Assembly: GCA_009731375.1 (NCBI GenBank)
Contig: BJOX01000094.1
Span: forward strand, 882,218 to 946,217
Direction: 5' to 3'
Origin: Paulinella micropora
Lineage: Eukaryota > Cercozoa > Imbricatea > Euglyphida
DNA length: 64,000 nucleotides
Part shown: positions 25,080-36,505 of the stretch, piece by piece
Numbering within the stretch: the stretch's first letter is position 1
Layout of the letters: each line of letters opens with the position of its first letter
Notes under the pieces: model-generated
What the model saw: only the letters and a program-made list of their open reading frames with translations
Told to the model about the DNA's origin: nothing
Database searches by the model: none
Translations under genes and position numbers: made by a program

Positions 25080-26745
25080 GCGCTACCTGTTGACTCATTA
25101 GAAGTTTCCGATAAAATTTCCAAGCTTCGACCCCGCAGTCATTTTCATCCAACTCTAGATTCGCAGTACAAGAGGTTGATTGAAGGTGTTTCATCAAATC
25201 CTTTTGCAGTTGTTCCTTTTGTGGAATGTTGGATTTGCGAGTATCCTGTGGCAGTTTGCTGCTGGTATTGATCTCCTGGCGACTGCTGGTCCATTTGAGC
25301 ACACGGAGCAAGCACCTTCGTGCAGATCTCGTTGACGACGACGCACTTTCAACCAATGGGCAAGTGTTTTTAAGTCAACACGGCGTTTTTTTGGTCGTAC
25401 TACAGTACCTTCACCAGCGGCAGCATGACGATCATAGACATCATCGACGTCGTTGTCGAAAACATCGGAGAGCGAGTCCTCGTCGTCCGAGATATTCTCA
25501 AACGTAGGTAGGTACTGCACGACACGCTGTTGTACATTCAGCTCTTGTCGCACCGCGGAAATCATGTTACAGATTTCGCGGTGAGGAAGCGGCTGCGGCG
25601 GAACGACGAATAGTTTGCTTGGGAGCCTGAGCATGAGTTTGTCCTGGCTGCGAACCCAATCGTGCATGCAAAGCCAATCCTTGGTATATAACCAAACGAC
25701 ACCGTCGTCGTCTTTGTCTTTGATGTCAAACCTAAACCCGTGAATGTTTCTGGATCCTGCAAAAATCTTCGGGTTGAAACGTTGCACAGCCCTGATGGAA
25801 TCGTAATCATAGAACCGTTTGAAATTCACGATCCAACATCGTTTCAACACGCAACTGTAAATACAGTCGTCGGGGAGTGCTTTTTCACAAGCCTTGGCTA
25901 GTTCGTGGTAGGTATGGACTGGACAGCGACGAAGAAATTGAGAAATTAAAGAAAACTTCTGGTCCACATCCGCGTGGGTGTGTCCGACAGGAAGAAAACT
26001 GACCTCAACAGTTTTGAAAAGACCGCACTGCACCAAGGAAGCAGCCCAAGCAAGCAGAGAATGGGTTTTGTTGTCTGCGTTTGTATTGTCCATCTGGAGA
26101 AAGAGATTGGGCGGCAGTCTCCCGGTGGAATCCGCAAGGAAACGAAAAGAATCCATTAAGACTGTCATGGTGGTATCCGCAGTGTGCGGGATGTCAGCTG
26201 GGGCGACGTAGCAGAGAGTGCCTTTACCATGAACAACCACAGCAATCACTCTCGCCGCTGTACTCGCGTTCCCCTGGTTCCCTTCTGCGTAAGGAACCGC
26301 GGTCTTGGCCTGGTCCATGCCGTCGATGTTCAAGCTAGCGTAGCGTGTTGGGTCTGCCAACGCTAAGCTCTTGTGGTGAGCATAAACTCGTCTTTCCTCA
26401 CGCACTTCCTGGAAATGAGCCGATCTTTCCTGACGGATTTTTTGCAATTGGGTGAGAGTCTCCGCTTCGGTCACCTTTTTGTAGCTGTGATCACATTGCT
26501 TGCATTTATTGACAGGGGCATTCTTCAAGATGTGTAGCTGCTTTAACCTTGAGTGTCTGACTTTGGTTCCGTTCCAGATTTTGTAGAAAAGGTCCCTACT
26601 TTTCTCCCAATCCAGGTCCGGGTGCTCAATGGCCGCTTCTTTGATGCCGTCTTCCAGTATGCATGCTTGGTGTCGTATGGCAAGTAAACCTTCTCGGATG
26701 CTGGATCTTTCTCCCCCAGATCATGCTGTGCAGAACAAAAGCAAC
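25080..26745 (-). CDS. DUF7869-type protein, main exon (probable transposase-related)
   Basis: A 444-codon frame (25194-26528) has VNKCKQCDHSYKKV, a Cys-pair segment. It then has FLQMDNTNADNKTHSLL and SFLPVGHTHADVDQKFSL, the signature of proteins annotated DUF7869 in many eukaryotes, commonly TE-derived. The spaced acidic residues resemble an RNase H-like DDE core; that is inference. Upstream, another frame carries EKVYLPYDTKHA and the main frame picks up at CILEDGIKEAA. Downstream, protein-like sequence switches frame near 25300. Both suggest single-base frameshifts or unrecognised introns. A donor CAACAG/GTAGCG at about 25083 precedes an intron with a short element. Its place beside the TIRs makes it the best transposase candidate. 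Confidence 0.65.
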
Positions 26746-26925
26746 AACAGACTGTTGATTGTTACATTTACATGCAGAACTGTGACACTTTGGTACTGTC
26801 AGGCAATGCGGTCTGGGTTAAAAGTTTTCAATGATATTAGTTCAATATCATAGAAAAGATGATCAACATCAAACAGAAAGTAAAAAAAAAAATACTGCGT
26901 AATGCTTAGAGAGGTTGCTCTGTCA

Positions 26926-27483
26926 CTAAACAAAATTGTTCTTGAGAAATGAATACGTTCCAAGTGAGCTGACGTATGTACCATGAGATCGTCCAGGAAC
27001 TTGGAAAAGAACGGTCTTTCGACCATCCTTTTGCGTGTCAATGTCGCTTCGGTAAAGTCTCCTTGCGTTGGGAGATCTCAAGCTGAGGTTATTGTATATG
27101 TTCCAGCGGTACTCGCTCAATCCGTACACACGTCGTGCGCAAAGGTGGCAGAAAGGAAATTGCGCAATGAGAGCAGTTTCAAGCTGTTTTCTGTTGCTTT
27201 TCTTGTTACGATTGGACCGCATCAAGTCAAGAATGACTTCGCTGTGAGAAACGCATGGCAAGGAAAGAAAACGAAGACGCTTCAAAGCAAGACGATTGAT
27301 GAGCGCTGGATCCTGATCTTCTTCACTGAGGCAGCAATCTTTGATCGCACCAAGGTCTTCTTCCCATGCAGATGGTTGCGCTTCACAAGGAACAGATCTG
27401 GGGGCACAAAAAATCGATACGAAACTTGGATGCACAACTGTCAAGATATGAAGAATGAACATGAAAGCATTCAAGACTCTCAA
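26926..27483 (-). CDS. DUF7869-type protein, N-terminal exon
   Basis: The coding-like part is about 26945-27440 on the - strand, including CHLCARRVYGLSEYRWNIY. This is the small Cys segment found upstream of the DUF7869 core in related proteins. It follows an intron (27484-27595) holding one short palindromic element. The downstream splice to the main exon lies about 26740-26940, and I could not fix it exactly. Confidence 0.5.
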   Translation of the reverse strand: MRVLNAFMFILHILTVVHPSFVSIFCAPRSVPCEAQPSAWEEDLGAIKDCCLSEEDQDPALINRLALKRLRFLSLPCVSHSEVILDLMRSNRNKKSNRKQLETALIAQFPFCHLCARRVYGLSEYRWNIYNNLSLRSPNARRLYRSDIDTQKDGRKTVLFQVPGRSHGTYVSSLGTYSFLKNNFV

Positions 27484-27589
27484 ACTTTTATCGATTTAGT
27501 TTCAAAGTCAAAGGCGGTACGATGAGAGACAACAACAGAAGGTACCAAGTCATCATTAACGAGTATTTTTTCGAAATGATTCTGTTGGC

Positions 27590-28103
27590 TGACCTGCTAA
27601 AACCCTTGAGGTTCTTCACGTCTTGGGCGGCCGCGCCAGGAAAAGATTCCGAAGGTAAACTCTCGTCGTCCTGTACTATGTTTTTATGTTCCGATCTTGC
27701 TTGCGGCGGATGATCGACGTGATTCACTTCCTCTGATTCAGAACTTTCCAACTTTTCAAAACCGAAGATCATACCGAACAAATCTCTATATTCCATAATC
27801 GTTTGCTCATCGACTGTTTCCATGTGGGAACATGAATGATCATGCATGTGCTTTCCAACTTCATCTGCAGACAAGGATTTCCCCACACTGCCGGTGGACC
27901 ATTCTGAATCTGTCGTTGCGGACACCTGAGATGCTCTGCGAGAAGATGTGGAGTCCGTGCTGAGATTACGCCGACTTGAAGCAGAAGGGTGATTTCTCAC
28001 ACTTCTTGCGACAGGAGTGGAAGGAACCGAGCTTGAACGAACACTGTTAGTAGAAGGACTTAACAGCGTCCTGAAATGTCTTGGGCTTGGAAAAGTGCTC
28101 ATT
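27590..28103 (-). CDS. First coding exon of the DUF7869-type gene
   Basis: It starts at an ATG near 28101 (MSTFPSPRHF), next to a short element at 28125-28176 that probably lies in a 5' intron. The first 90 residues are Ser/Thr/Arg-rich and look disordered. A His/Cys/acidic region follows (KHMHDHSCSHMETVDEQ). The frame continues to a donor near 27595. The long frame reported beyond that point runs through the intron and is not coding. Confidence 0.5.
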
Positions 28104-28533
28104 TCTGAAGATCTGGTGGTAGCAAACAGAACGTGGAAAAAAAATACCTGAGTATTTTTTCCGTTCACTTCTGTTGCAAAGAACTTGGGACAGCCAGAGA
28201 AAATTGAATTATGATGCACTTTCGCAAACCCAAGTTCATTTCAAATTTGATTTTTTGAATTTTGGTTTTGCCAAAAATTCAGGCATTGGTATTTCAAAAA
28301 TGGCAAACCAATGACCGGGCCAAATTTTTTAATTTTTTTAATTGTTAGACCGGCCAAATATTGAATGCCAAGTTACCTGACCGTACTGCCACTTTTTTAT
28401 CGATAGGCCGCAAAAAAAGAAATTGTCATGCTCCGGCAGAGCGTGTGCCAGGTCGCGTGCCTGGCACGTGCCGTCCACTTTGACCACCTCACAATTCGAA
28501 CTTTAACCAAGGCAAGAAGTGCGAAGAGACCCA

Positions 28534-31246
28534 ATGCCTCGTCAGAAAAAGAATGATGGCTACAAAGCAGGTCGAGGTGGTTTGAAAACCCGTGGCGGGC
28601 GCCAACAGAGAGGCGCAAAAGAGGCGAAATCAGCCGAAGCAAAGGTACTCTGTCGTGTCAAACACCCAACAGAACTCATAAGAAAAAATACCAGGTATTA
28701 CTCAAAACTCACTTCTGTTTGGATGCTCTCCCAACAGGTTGCATTTGAAAAGGCTTCTATGACCATCGGCCTTATAGAGTCAAGCGACTCTGCGTCAAGC
28801 ATTCTCAAAATGCCCCTCATTTTCACCCCCGAGGACGAGCCTTCGACCCACTACGTCTACTCACTCGATGAATGCCATAATTTCGACGGCGCAGTGGATA
28901 CTCAGTCTGTACAGATCAAGCTTGCGGGCGGCCAAAAGTACATATTTCTTTTTTATGTCCTTTACAATGTTGGTTTTTGTCAAGTGTTTTTTTTGCTCAC
29001 ATACAAACTGTTTGTCAAGATGTTTAACAGACGCCTTCATCTTGATGCTGAATCTTATGTTTTGCCATGTTCTGGATGTTAGTTTTGACGTTCCCCTGAA
29101 AAATTTCAAAACTCCAGAAGGGGATGGCAAACTCTGAAATCACTGTTCCCACCAGATGGTTACGGGTAACTTTTTGTGGTTCTGTTGCCCACGTCATGTC
29201 TGCGTGTTGACTAAGGAAAAACGGACAGAATCAGAATTTATAGGAGAAAATTAGAAAAAAAACAAGCTTAGAAAAAAATTTCACCTAACAGAGTGCTGAT
29301 TTCAAGAATACTGAGTATTTTTTCTACAAAGTTCTGTTGGCATACTTCAACATAATCCCATTTTCCTCTTGATTTCGTAATGTCAACGTATGTTCTGTCT
29401 ATACTCAGTGCTTTTGATTTTTCTATTCTTGCAGATTTTCGCAGTCATCACGGCGTGCTGGCAAATGAAGATGGAGGAACTGACAGCTCACGGCATGAAA
29501 GCCTCGATGGTGTTGGATTTCTTTGTGGGAAAGCTGGTAGCTTTGAAGAGCCACGGCGGTTTTCAGACGAGCCCTGACCATCTTGACAATCTGAAATTCT
29601 GGTAATTAGCAATTTTTTTTCTTGATTTTTGTTTCTGATTGCTGTGTATGTCAACAGAATCATTAAAAAAAATACCGGGTAATGATTGCCAAGCTTGTTC
29701 TGTTGGTTGTGCATGTTACCACAGGGGTTCTGAGAGCAATTTTACCAAAATGGTGGAAAAAGCCGGGCAGATGTGCTTATACAACGCGAAGGAAACTCGC
29801 ACTGAAGCCCTAGCACGAGCGAAAATATCTGATAGCGCCAGCATTTTCAGTTCTGAGGCCGAAGTTGCTGCAACTGGCGAAGTTGCAAAACGTACTAAGG
29901 AGGGGAAGAAAAAACGCAAAAAGACCGTCACGGGCGAAGGGGACAGCGAACAAGACGATGATTCAGAGTACCAGCCTGGCGACGATGAAGAAACCGCTGG
30001 AGCATCGGCAAAGAAAAAGAAGAAGAGCAAGCAGGACAAGCCACCGGTGCCTTCTCGACGCAAGTCAAAGAAGCGGAAGACGAAGCAGAATGTGGACACA
30101 CCAGAAGAAGATGGTGACGTGAGTGTGATATTAATGAAAAAAACCCAGTCACAAAAAAGGCTGAAAAAAAGAAGAAAAAAAAAAGCAAAAGGAAAAGGCA
30201 TTGCCAAAGTAAAGCCGGCTGACACTGAAAGTGCAGAAGAGGAGGAGGTTGAAGAGGTTGAACAACAACAAGCAGAAGGTGCTGACGAGGAACAACCAGA
30301 GGAGAAAGAAGCAGAAGGTGCTCAAGAGGAGGAACCAGCAGCAGAAGAAGACGATGAGGAAGACGAAGAAGAAGAGGAATTGCCTAAGAAAAAAAAGAAG
30401 AAAACAATAAATAAGGGAACACCACCTAGTGGAAAAGAAGGCAAGGAAACAAAAAACCTAAAGAAACTTCTAGTGGAAAAGAAACCCAAAAAGTCCCAGA
30501 CGCAGACTGCTCGGGAAGCAGCATCGGATGCGGCGCTGTCTCGACAGCAGGAACAGGAGGAATTTCTTCTTCAGGGTCAAGATTTAGTTCTTGGTGCGAA
30601 CAGGGACCAAAAGAGGTTCATGGTCACTGAGGACGAGAGGTTTCTGCTGACCAAACAGCATCACATTGTTCGCAAAAAGTTCGATCTTCCTGTCGAAAGA
30701 ATGTTCAGGGCTCCAGAATTTCTTCAGCAGCGCCTAAAAGACGAGGATTATGTGGACCAGATCGTGGAATTGCTCAGCCACAATCGCTTCAGTCATGTGC
30801 CTGACATCTACGTCGTGGCAGTGAAACTGACACAACAAGGCAAACTTAAGGCGGAAGATTCCTATCCTCTCGATGATGAATTTTTCAGTCACCAGAAGAA
30901 CTGGACCCAGTTTGCCAGCAAGGAGCAGTTTTTGGCTGAGGCAAAGGGCCTATATGAAGATGGAGAAGTGAAAGAAGACGACCCTCTGGAATGGCCGAAT
31001 CCTGAAATTTCAGCTAAGTATCCGAATACGAAGCATGAGGACATCTACCACTTGGTGATTGGAGGCAACCACGGTGTTGCGGCTATCAAGAAGCACTTGG
31101 TCGCGAATCCAGATGGAAAGCACGCCAACTTGTTGTTTCGCACATCCAAAGTCTACGTCAACGTCGATCAACACCAGATCCGCATGATGGGTCTTCAGAG
31201 CAATCTGGCCGCTTCAACGCACAAAAAACCGCAGTGCTGGGATCAG
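28534..31246 (+). CDS. Nested-transposon + strand gene: basic/acidic N-terminus and ParB-like domain
   Basis: It starts at ATG 28534 (MPRQKKNDGYK). Exon 1 ends at 28644 and the intron 28645-28737 (GTACTC to CAACAG) consists mostly of a short palindromic element. Exon 2 begins at 28738; later exons are about 29434-29600 and 29725-31246, again separated by introns with short elements. The large exon encodes long Lys- and Glu-rich runs. It then has HNRFSHVPDIYVVAVKL and VIGGNHGVAAIKKHL, which resemble the R-x-P and G-G/D-G-N-H-R boxes of ParB-like domains. Such domains are often fused to DNA methyltransferases in phages and mobile elements, and a methyltransferase-like part follows here. Domain calls are by motif only. 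Confidence 0.55.
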
Positions 31247-31430
31247 GTACTTTCAACAGACCATTGGTTTTCATCATTACCTAGTATTTTTCCCAAAATA
31301 TTCTGTTGACTTTTCTTTTTTTTTGAAAGATTGAACAGAAATGATTTCACAAAATACTTGGTACTGATTAAAAAGTGATCTCTGTTTGCTTGTGATTTGG
31401 ATCTACCAAATTCGCACGAATCTGATGCAG
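31247..31430 (+). other. Intron with two short palindromic elements in opposite orientation
   Basis: Donor GTACTT directly after coding sequence; acceptor GATGCAG at about 31430. The first element (31254-31308) begins seven bases after the donor and the second (31334-31386) is reversed. Together they make up most of the intron. Confidence 0.6.
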
Positions 31431-33840
31431 TACATCCCACACAAACGCAAGGGCAAACAGTTGGATGACACACTGAAGCAAATGTGCGGCGCTCGAAAGG
31501 GCGACGGCCAAGTGGGGAAACTGACTCAGGCAGCCAAATGGCAAATTCTAGCCGCAGCCGACTTGGTTCCGAACACACCCTGGCCAACACAAGAAGACAT
31601 CGCCAACAATGTCGAGTTAGCTGTACGAAGTCGAGATGGCAAGGACAAGGGGACCAATTTCACTGCCATTCGAATCGCAAATAAATTTAAGAACAACTAC
31701 AACACCTTTCGCGTTGCGTGTATGCCGTCCGCTCTGTGGAATGCAGTGGTCTTATTGGAGGCGAACGAAAAAAAGAAATGGCTTGATACGCAACGCAAAG
31801 GAAACAAGCAGGCAGACTTGACCAAGTATGACAACCCCGTCAACAAGCAATTTTCTCAGTGCACTTCGGACTGCGGTTTCTTTACCACTGGCGTTTCTCG
31901 CAATTAAGGACGCAAAGCAGTGGTTGCAAACCAACAAGTCTATGACCACTTTGCTAGTTGTCATCGGAGCTCATTTCGGGGAGAAGACTGATTTCAGGCT
32001 GGCGAAAATAAAATCTTTGCTTGGACCAGCAATCACATCGGACATGCTGGACCACATTGCGAGGTCTGCTGCGTTTGGAAAAAAGAATTTGAAGTTTGCA
32101 AAAGCGGCCAAGAGCAGAAAGGTGGGATCTGACGACGACGACGAAGAGGACGACGACGAAGAGGACGACGACGACCAGGAAGGAAACCAAGACATTAAGA
32201 AAGCACAGGTACTGTGGGACCAGTTGGATGAGCTCGACAAGCAAAAACTGGAACAGGCGTACACTAGCTTCCAAGCCAGGAAAGATGCTGCTGCGAAGGC
32301 TGCTCTGGGTGGTGTGTCCCTTACCTCTTCGTCCTCTTCGTCCTCTTCTTCTTCGTCCTCTTCGTCCTCTTCGGCCTCCTCGTCAGATTTGAAGTGCGAC
32401 TTGAACACAATGAGGTTTCCTTTTGACATCAAATATCCTGAGGACGAGGACGACGAGGAAGCAAGCTACGTGACAGAAATTGTTTCTGTTCTTTCGATTC
32501 ACCATCCGGACATCGATATTCTGTTATCTAGCAAATCCTTGAAGAACACTTTGTTCCACTTCACTTCGAAGTACTTGGGTATTGGAGGCCCCCAGATTAA
32601 ATCATTTCTTGAGTATGTGAAAGAGGACTCGGAATCGAGCACTTTCAAATTGCGATTCAAGTACGCCAATCTAAACGCCCCGTGGGGCTGGAAACTGGCT
32701 ACCTGGGACCAGCGTGGTTGGGACTACATGGACTATCTCTGCGCTCTGCGGCAACTTGTTGGTACCTAAATTTCGTGGTGTTGTACCGTTTTTTTCAACA
32801 GGATTGTTTTGAAAAAATACTCGGTAATGATTGTTTTGGATGTTCTGTAGATCTTGCACTACCTGACATGAACGAATATCATGGCAAAGAAGAAAACAAG
32901 ACCTCGTTCTTTGTCGGAGTCCATGTTGCCCTGTGCGACATGGGAACCATTTTGGATGCTGCCGATCGCGCGGGCTTCTACAACTCCTTGCTCATCACTG
33001 TCGTAGATACTCGCTGGAAGCCAACCTTGAAGGGGTCCCACGACATTTCTCGGGTACGCAACAGAGATAGTTTCTAATCATTAACAAGTATTTTTTCCAA
33101 ATTGTTCTGTTGTGTATCAGGCTCTTGCCTTTGTGTTGTTGGCGTACGACGCACCTTGAACAATTTTGTGGATATGGCCCAGGCCAAGGCCAAGCCTTTT
33201 AATGCCCGAGGCCCTGAACGAGCTAGCAAGGAGTTCAGAACTGCGCTCGGAAAGATCATTCCCAGAGAATTTCAAGAATCCGGGACGTCTTCCATGTCAA
33301 GCACGAGACCAAGAAGTATCAGTACGCTAAAGCGACGCGAATCGGGTCCACAGTTTACGAAACTGTCAACCCGGCGTCCGAGCACATCCAGTTGGACAGT
33401 GGTTATTCTATACTTTGTTGACTCAGTCTGGTGTATTTGACTCATTTCAAATGTTTTGATATGTAGCTCTCATCCGGATGTTCGGGGGTGACAGAACTAC
33501 GAATGCGGTGGTTGATGCGTGCTGTGGGTCCGGGACCGCAAGCCTGGCTGCTGTCTCGTTGGGATACTGCGCGCTTGCTTTCGATAACGATGTCAAGCAG
33601 AGGGCTGGGTTCAATGTTCGTCTCATGGAACAGACGAAAAAAATGGCCCACACCATTAGCAAAGCTGAGCACTTCAAAGACAAGGATGGGGACATCCAAC
33701 CAGTTCGAACGCATACCTTTCCACTTGGGCTCGATCAAGGAAATTTTGGCAACTGTGAAGCCGTTCTCATGGCCCGGCCAGGTACTTTGTCAACTCACGA
33801 AATTTCGATTTGGATTTTTTTTTTTTTTTTTTTTTTTGGC
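31431..33840 (+). CDS. Same gene, DNA methyltransferase-like part
   Basis: Exons are approximately 31431-31880, 31912-32761, 32851-33053, 33121-33440 and 33470-33780. The second has an Asp/Glu run, a Ser run and then LNAPWGWKLATWDQRGWDYM, which looks like a motif IV (D/N-P-P-W) region. The last has VVDACCGSGTASLAAVSLGY followed by ALAFDND, a motif I S-adenosylmethionine pocket. Motif IV before motif I is the beta-class order of amino-methyltransferases (as in CcrM). The catalytic box reads NAPW rather than DPPW, so activity is doubtful. Introns 32762-32850 and 33054-33120 are built largely of short elements. Frames shift near 31890 and 33160, where splice sites are unclear. Confidence 0.5.
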
Positions 33841-35315
33841 AGGCCATGACCACGACTGTGGGGAAAAAGTTGAATTTCTCAAAACGTACTACGCTGACGA
33901 TCTCGTCGACATTAAGGAGCTGCAAAACCAAGTGGTGCTTCAGCGCAAGGCGCTGCAGAAAGAGGAAGATGTATTGGCTGCTAAGACTGGAAAAGGGTTG
34001 AGTCCTTCCAAGAAGAAGTAAGTCATAATTTGATGGTTTTGATGTACTATGATGTGCAATTTTTTTGAAATTCCGTAGGAAGCACTTTGCGAACCCGACC
34101 AATGTTTTGGGAGTAGAATTTGAGGCATTGGTAAAGGATATCAAAGACAAAAAGGAGAGTTCAAAGCCTGTTGTTGCTCCACCAGCTCCTGTCAAGGACT
34201 TGAGCGATTCATCGTCGTCTTCGTCTTCAAGTTCTGAATCGTCATCAGACTCGGATGATTCTGACAGTGAATCTGCAGGGAAGAAAGATTCTGGAAAAAA
34301 AGAGCAAACAAGGAAACAGAAGGGCAAAGAGGAACGTGAATCTGATGGCTCAAGCAGAAAAAAAGGAGAACGGTCGGAAAAAAGCGAAAAAGAAGAAGTC
34401 GGATGAGGCAGTGTCAGAACAAGGTCACAAGGGTCCTCCACCACCACCACCACCTGGTACAGGTGAAGAGTCATCTGGAGCAGGTCCAGGCTCGATGCCT
34501 GACAAGCAGGAGACATCGTCGTCGTCGTCGTCGTCGTCGTCTTCCTCGTCCTCTTCGTCGTCCTCCTCTTCATCGTCATCGTCATCATCCTCTTCGGCGT
34601 CGCTTTCGTCGTCGTCCTCTTCGTCGTCGTCGTCGTCCTCGTCCTCGTCGTCCTCGTCCTCGTCGTCGTCCTCCGAGTCGTCGTCCTGGGAGTCTCTGGG
34701 TGTCATTGATGCCGCATCTTTTCTCAAGGAGACAGAAGCAGAGCAGGAAGCCGCGGATCTGGATGCTCTTGTCCAGATGGAGAACTTGATGGCGGTCAGA
34801 CGAAATGTGACACGATCTCAAGGTAGAGCAGAATATAATTCATTGTGAAGCCTAGCATTTAATACATGTTTTGGGAGGAGGTGGTTTTTTGTGGAGAATG
34901 TATTTCAAAATCCTGTTTTGCGAGCACCAAAAGTAACTCTGGATCCAATCACGCTTACTGCTCTAGAATCAAAGGTTCAAGCCACGATGGATGATGACAC
35001 GGAAATTAACCCGGGGTCCCGTCCGCCAAATCGTCAAGGTGATAATAAGTAGGGTCCGGTTTGATCGGTTGTACTGAATTATTCTGTGTTGCAGAAGCTT
35101 CTCAAAAAAAACAAGGTAAAAGGAATCAAGAGACTATGGATAAGTGGATGAGAAAGGGTCCGAGCTATTTTAGCTATGCTCCCGAAGATCTTCTGTCCTC
35201 TTCAGATATTTTGAAGGACAACGTAGATAAGCGTCGAGTTACACGTTCTGGTCAATCATCTCCCGACAAACGGCCAGCCAGCTTGGCTGCCAAAGAATTG
35301 CTTGACAATCTGTAA
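33841..35315 (+). CDS. Same gene, C-terminal coiled and Ser-rich region
   Basis: The exon 33841-34017 (DDLVDIKELQNQVVLQRKAL, coiled coil) ends at GTAAGT. After the acceptor at about 34078 comes KHFANPTNVLGVEFEALVKD, then Ser/Asp-rich low complexity (TCG/TCC codon runs, 34518-34680) and a last exon from about 35095 with RKGPSYFSYAPEDLL to the stop at 35313-35315. The tail has no recognised fold. A frame change near 34290 implies an extra splice or an indel. Confidence 0.45.
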
Positions 35316-36505
35316 CCGCGCACACTGCCTTCATTTTTGATTCGAGCCACTTCGGTTCATACCTGCTGACATTTCGCAGATGTTTAAAGCTTGTTCTATT
35401 CGAAGTTTTTAATTATTAAAATTTGGCTCTGCGGAATTGCTGATACAGACTTTTTAATAATCTAATATAGATTGTTGCCGGTTTTGAACAAGGAATGTGC
35501 AAATGGTACGGCTGTCATAGTTGACTAAGCTGTAATGTCAGAATGTTTCAAACTGAGGAGGTGTCTTTATCGTTACTAAGTCAACGTAAATTAAATCGTA
35601 TTGTTTGGTAATAATTGGCCCTCTTTTTTTTTATTTTTTTTTTGTCATGATTGCTGGACAATTTAAGTTATCTTATCTGTTTTTTGTTTGATATTGAGAA
35701 GTCTTCTCTGTATGAATTGTGATAAGGTTCTTTTTTCTTATTTTCTGTATGCATGGTTTTTGGTGTGTTGTGTCACACTTTCTTTCCTCGAAACCGTACT
35801 GCTCTTTTCAAAAGTATTTTTTAAAGATTTTTTTTCTAATTTTTTATTGGATGACAGGTATTATTATTTGTAACATTTTTGGTAACGAGAGGATGCACTG
35901 TTTAATATTGATAAGCAACTGTTGGCAAAATCCCGCCCAAGCAAGTCGTGAGATCGAGTAGAAGTGTCTTCGAAAGCTTTGCAAACTCTCGTTGTGTAGG
36001 ATTAGCTTCCGATTTCAGAAGTAGGCGTCCCAGACAGCAATTGTGAATATGTGAGTATGTCCATGTCATGGACATGAGTTACGATAGGAGTAACTTCGAA
36101 GCAAGAAACTTTCAACAGAAAATTATTTTGGAACATCTGCCCTTAGAATATGTGCTGATCTGCACCCAGCTTTGTATGCGCAACAGAGACAGGTTTGACA
36201 TCATTACCAGGTATTTTTTGGTTTTGGGTCTGTTCAGTGAGGTAAGGCAAAGGACAGAAGATCGTTTGTTATGTTGAATTTGTGTGTATCATCCTCGTCA
36301 ACAAGTTAGTACTACCGCCTGTTGGATATAGATGCAGTTTCGAACAGGATTTCTACCTTGGTTAATTTGTGCGCAACCGGAAGTAACTGCACACACCTGC
36401 ATGTGCAGTAGTTAATAATCTACTTCAGGTAGGGTCTGTCTTGACAGAATATTCGCCACCATCGCTTTGCATTACCTTATACAAATTTACCAACCCTCCC
36501 CTTAC
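35316..36505. other. Right subterminal non-coding part of the nested transposon
   Basis: AT-rich sequence after the + strand gene, with no supported ORF. It contains one short palindromic element (36181-36235) and a small inverted pair, ATGTCCATGTCATGGACATG, at about 36056-36075. Confidence 0.5.

Larger units (their letters stand above)
22010..36235. repeat. Introner-like short palindromic element family (about 14 copies)
   Basis: Each copy is about 50-57 bases, starts with (C)AACAGA or AACAGG and ends with TCTGTT(G), so its termini are inverted repeats. The core is CATTACCNAGTATTTTTT in either orientation. Copies are at 22010-22064, 23134-23189 and its inverted partner to 23273, 24903-24957, 27533-27587, 28125-28176, 28668-28719, 29287-29339, 29653-29705, 31254-31308, 31334-31386, 32796-32850, 33059-33112 and 36181-36235. 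Several lie in predicted introns, and at 33054-33120 the copy is 54 of 67 intron bases. All are inside the nested transposon; I saw none elsewhere in the window. Confidence 0.8.

Noticed and set aside
29716-30225. - strand Phe/Ser-rich ORF
   Set aside because: Antisense of the Lys/Glu-rich exon of the + strand gene.
34425-34821. - strand Asp/Glu- and Arg-rich ORFs
   Set aside because: Antisense shadows of the Ser-codon (TCG/TCC) run in the + strand gene.
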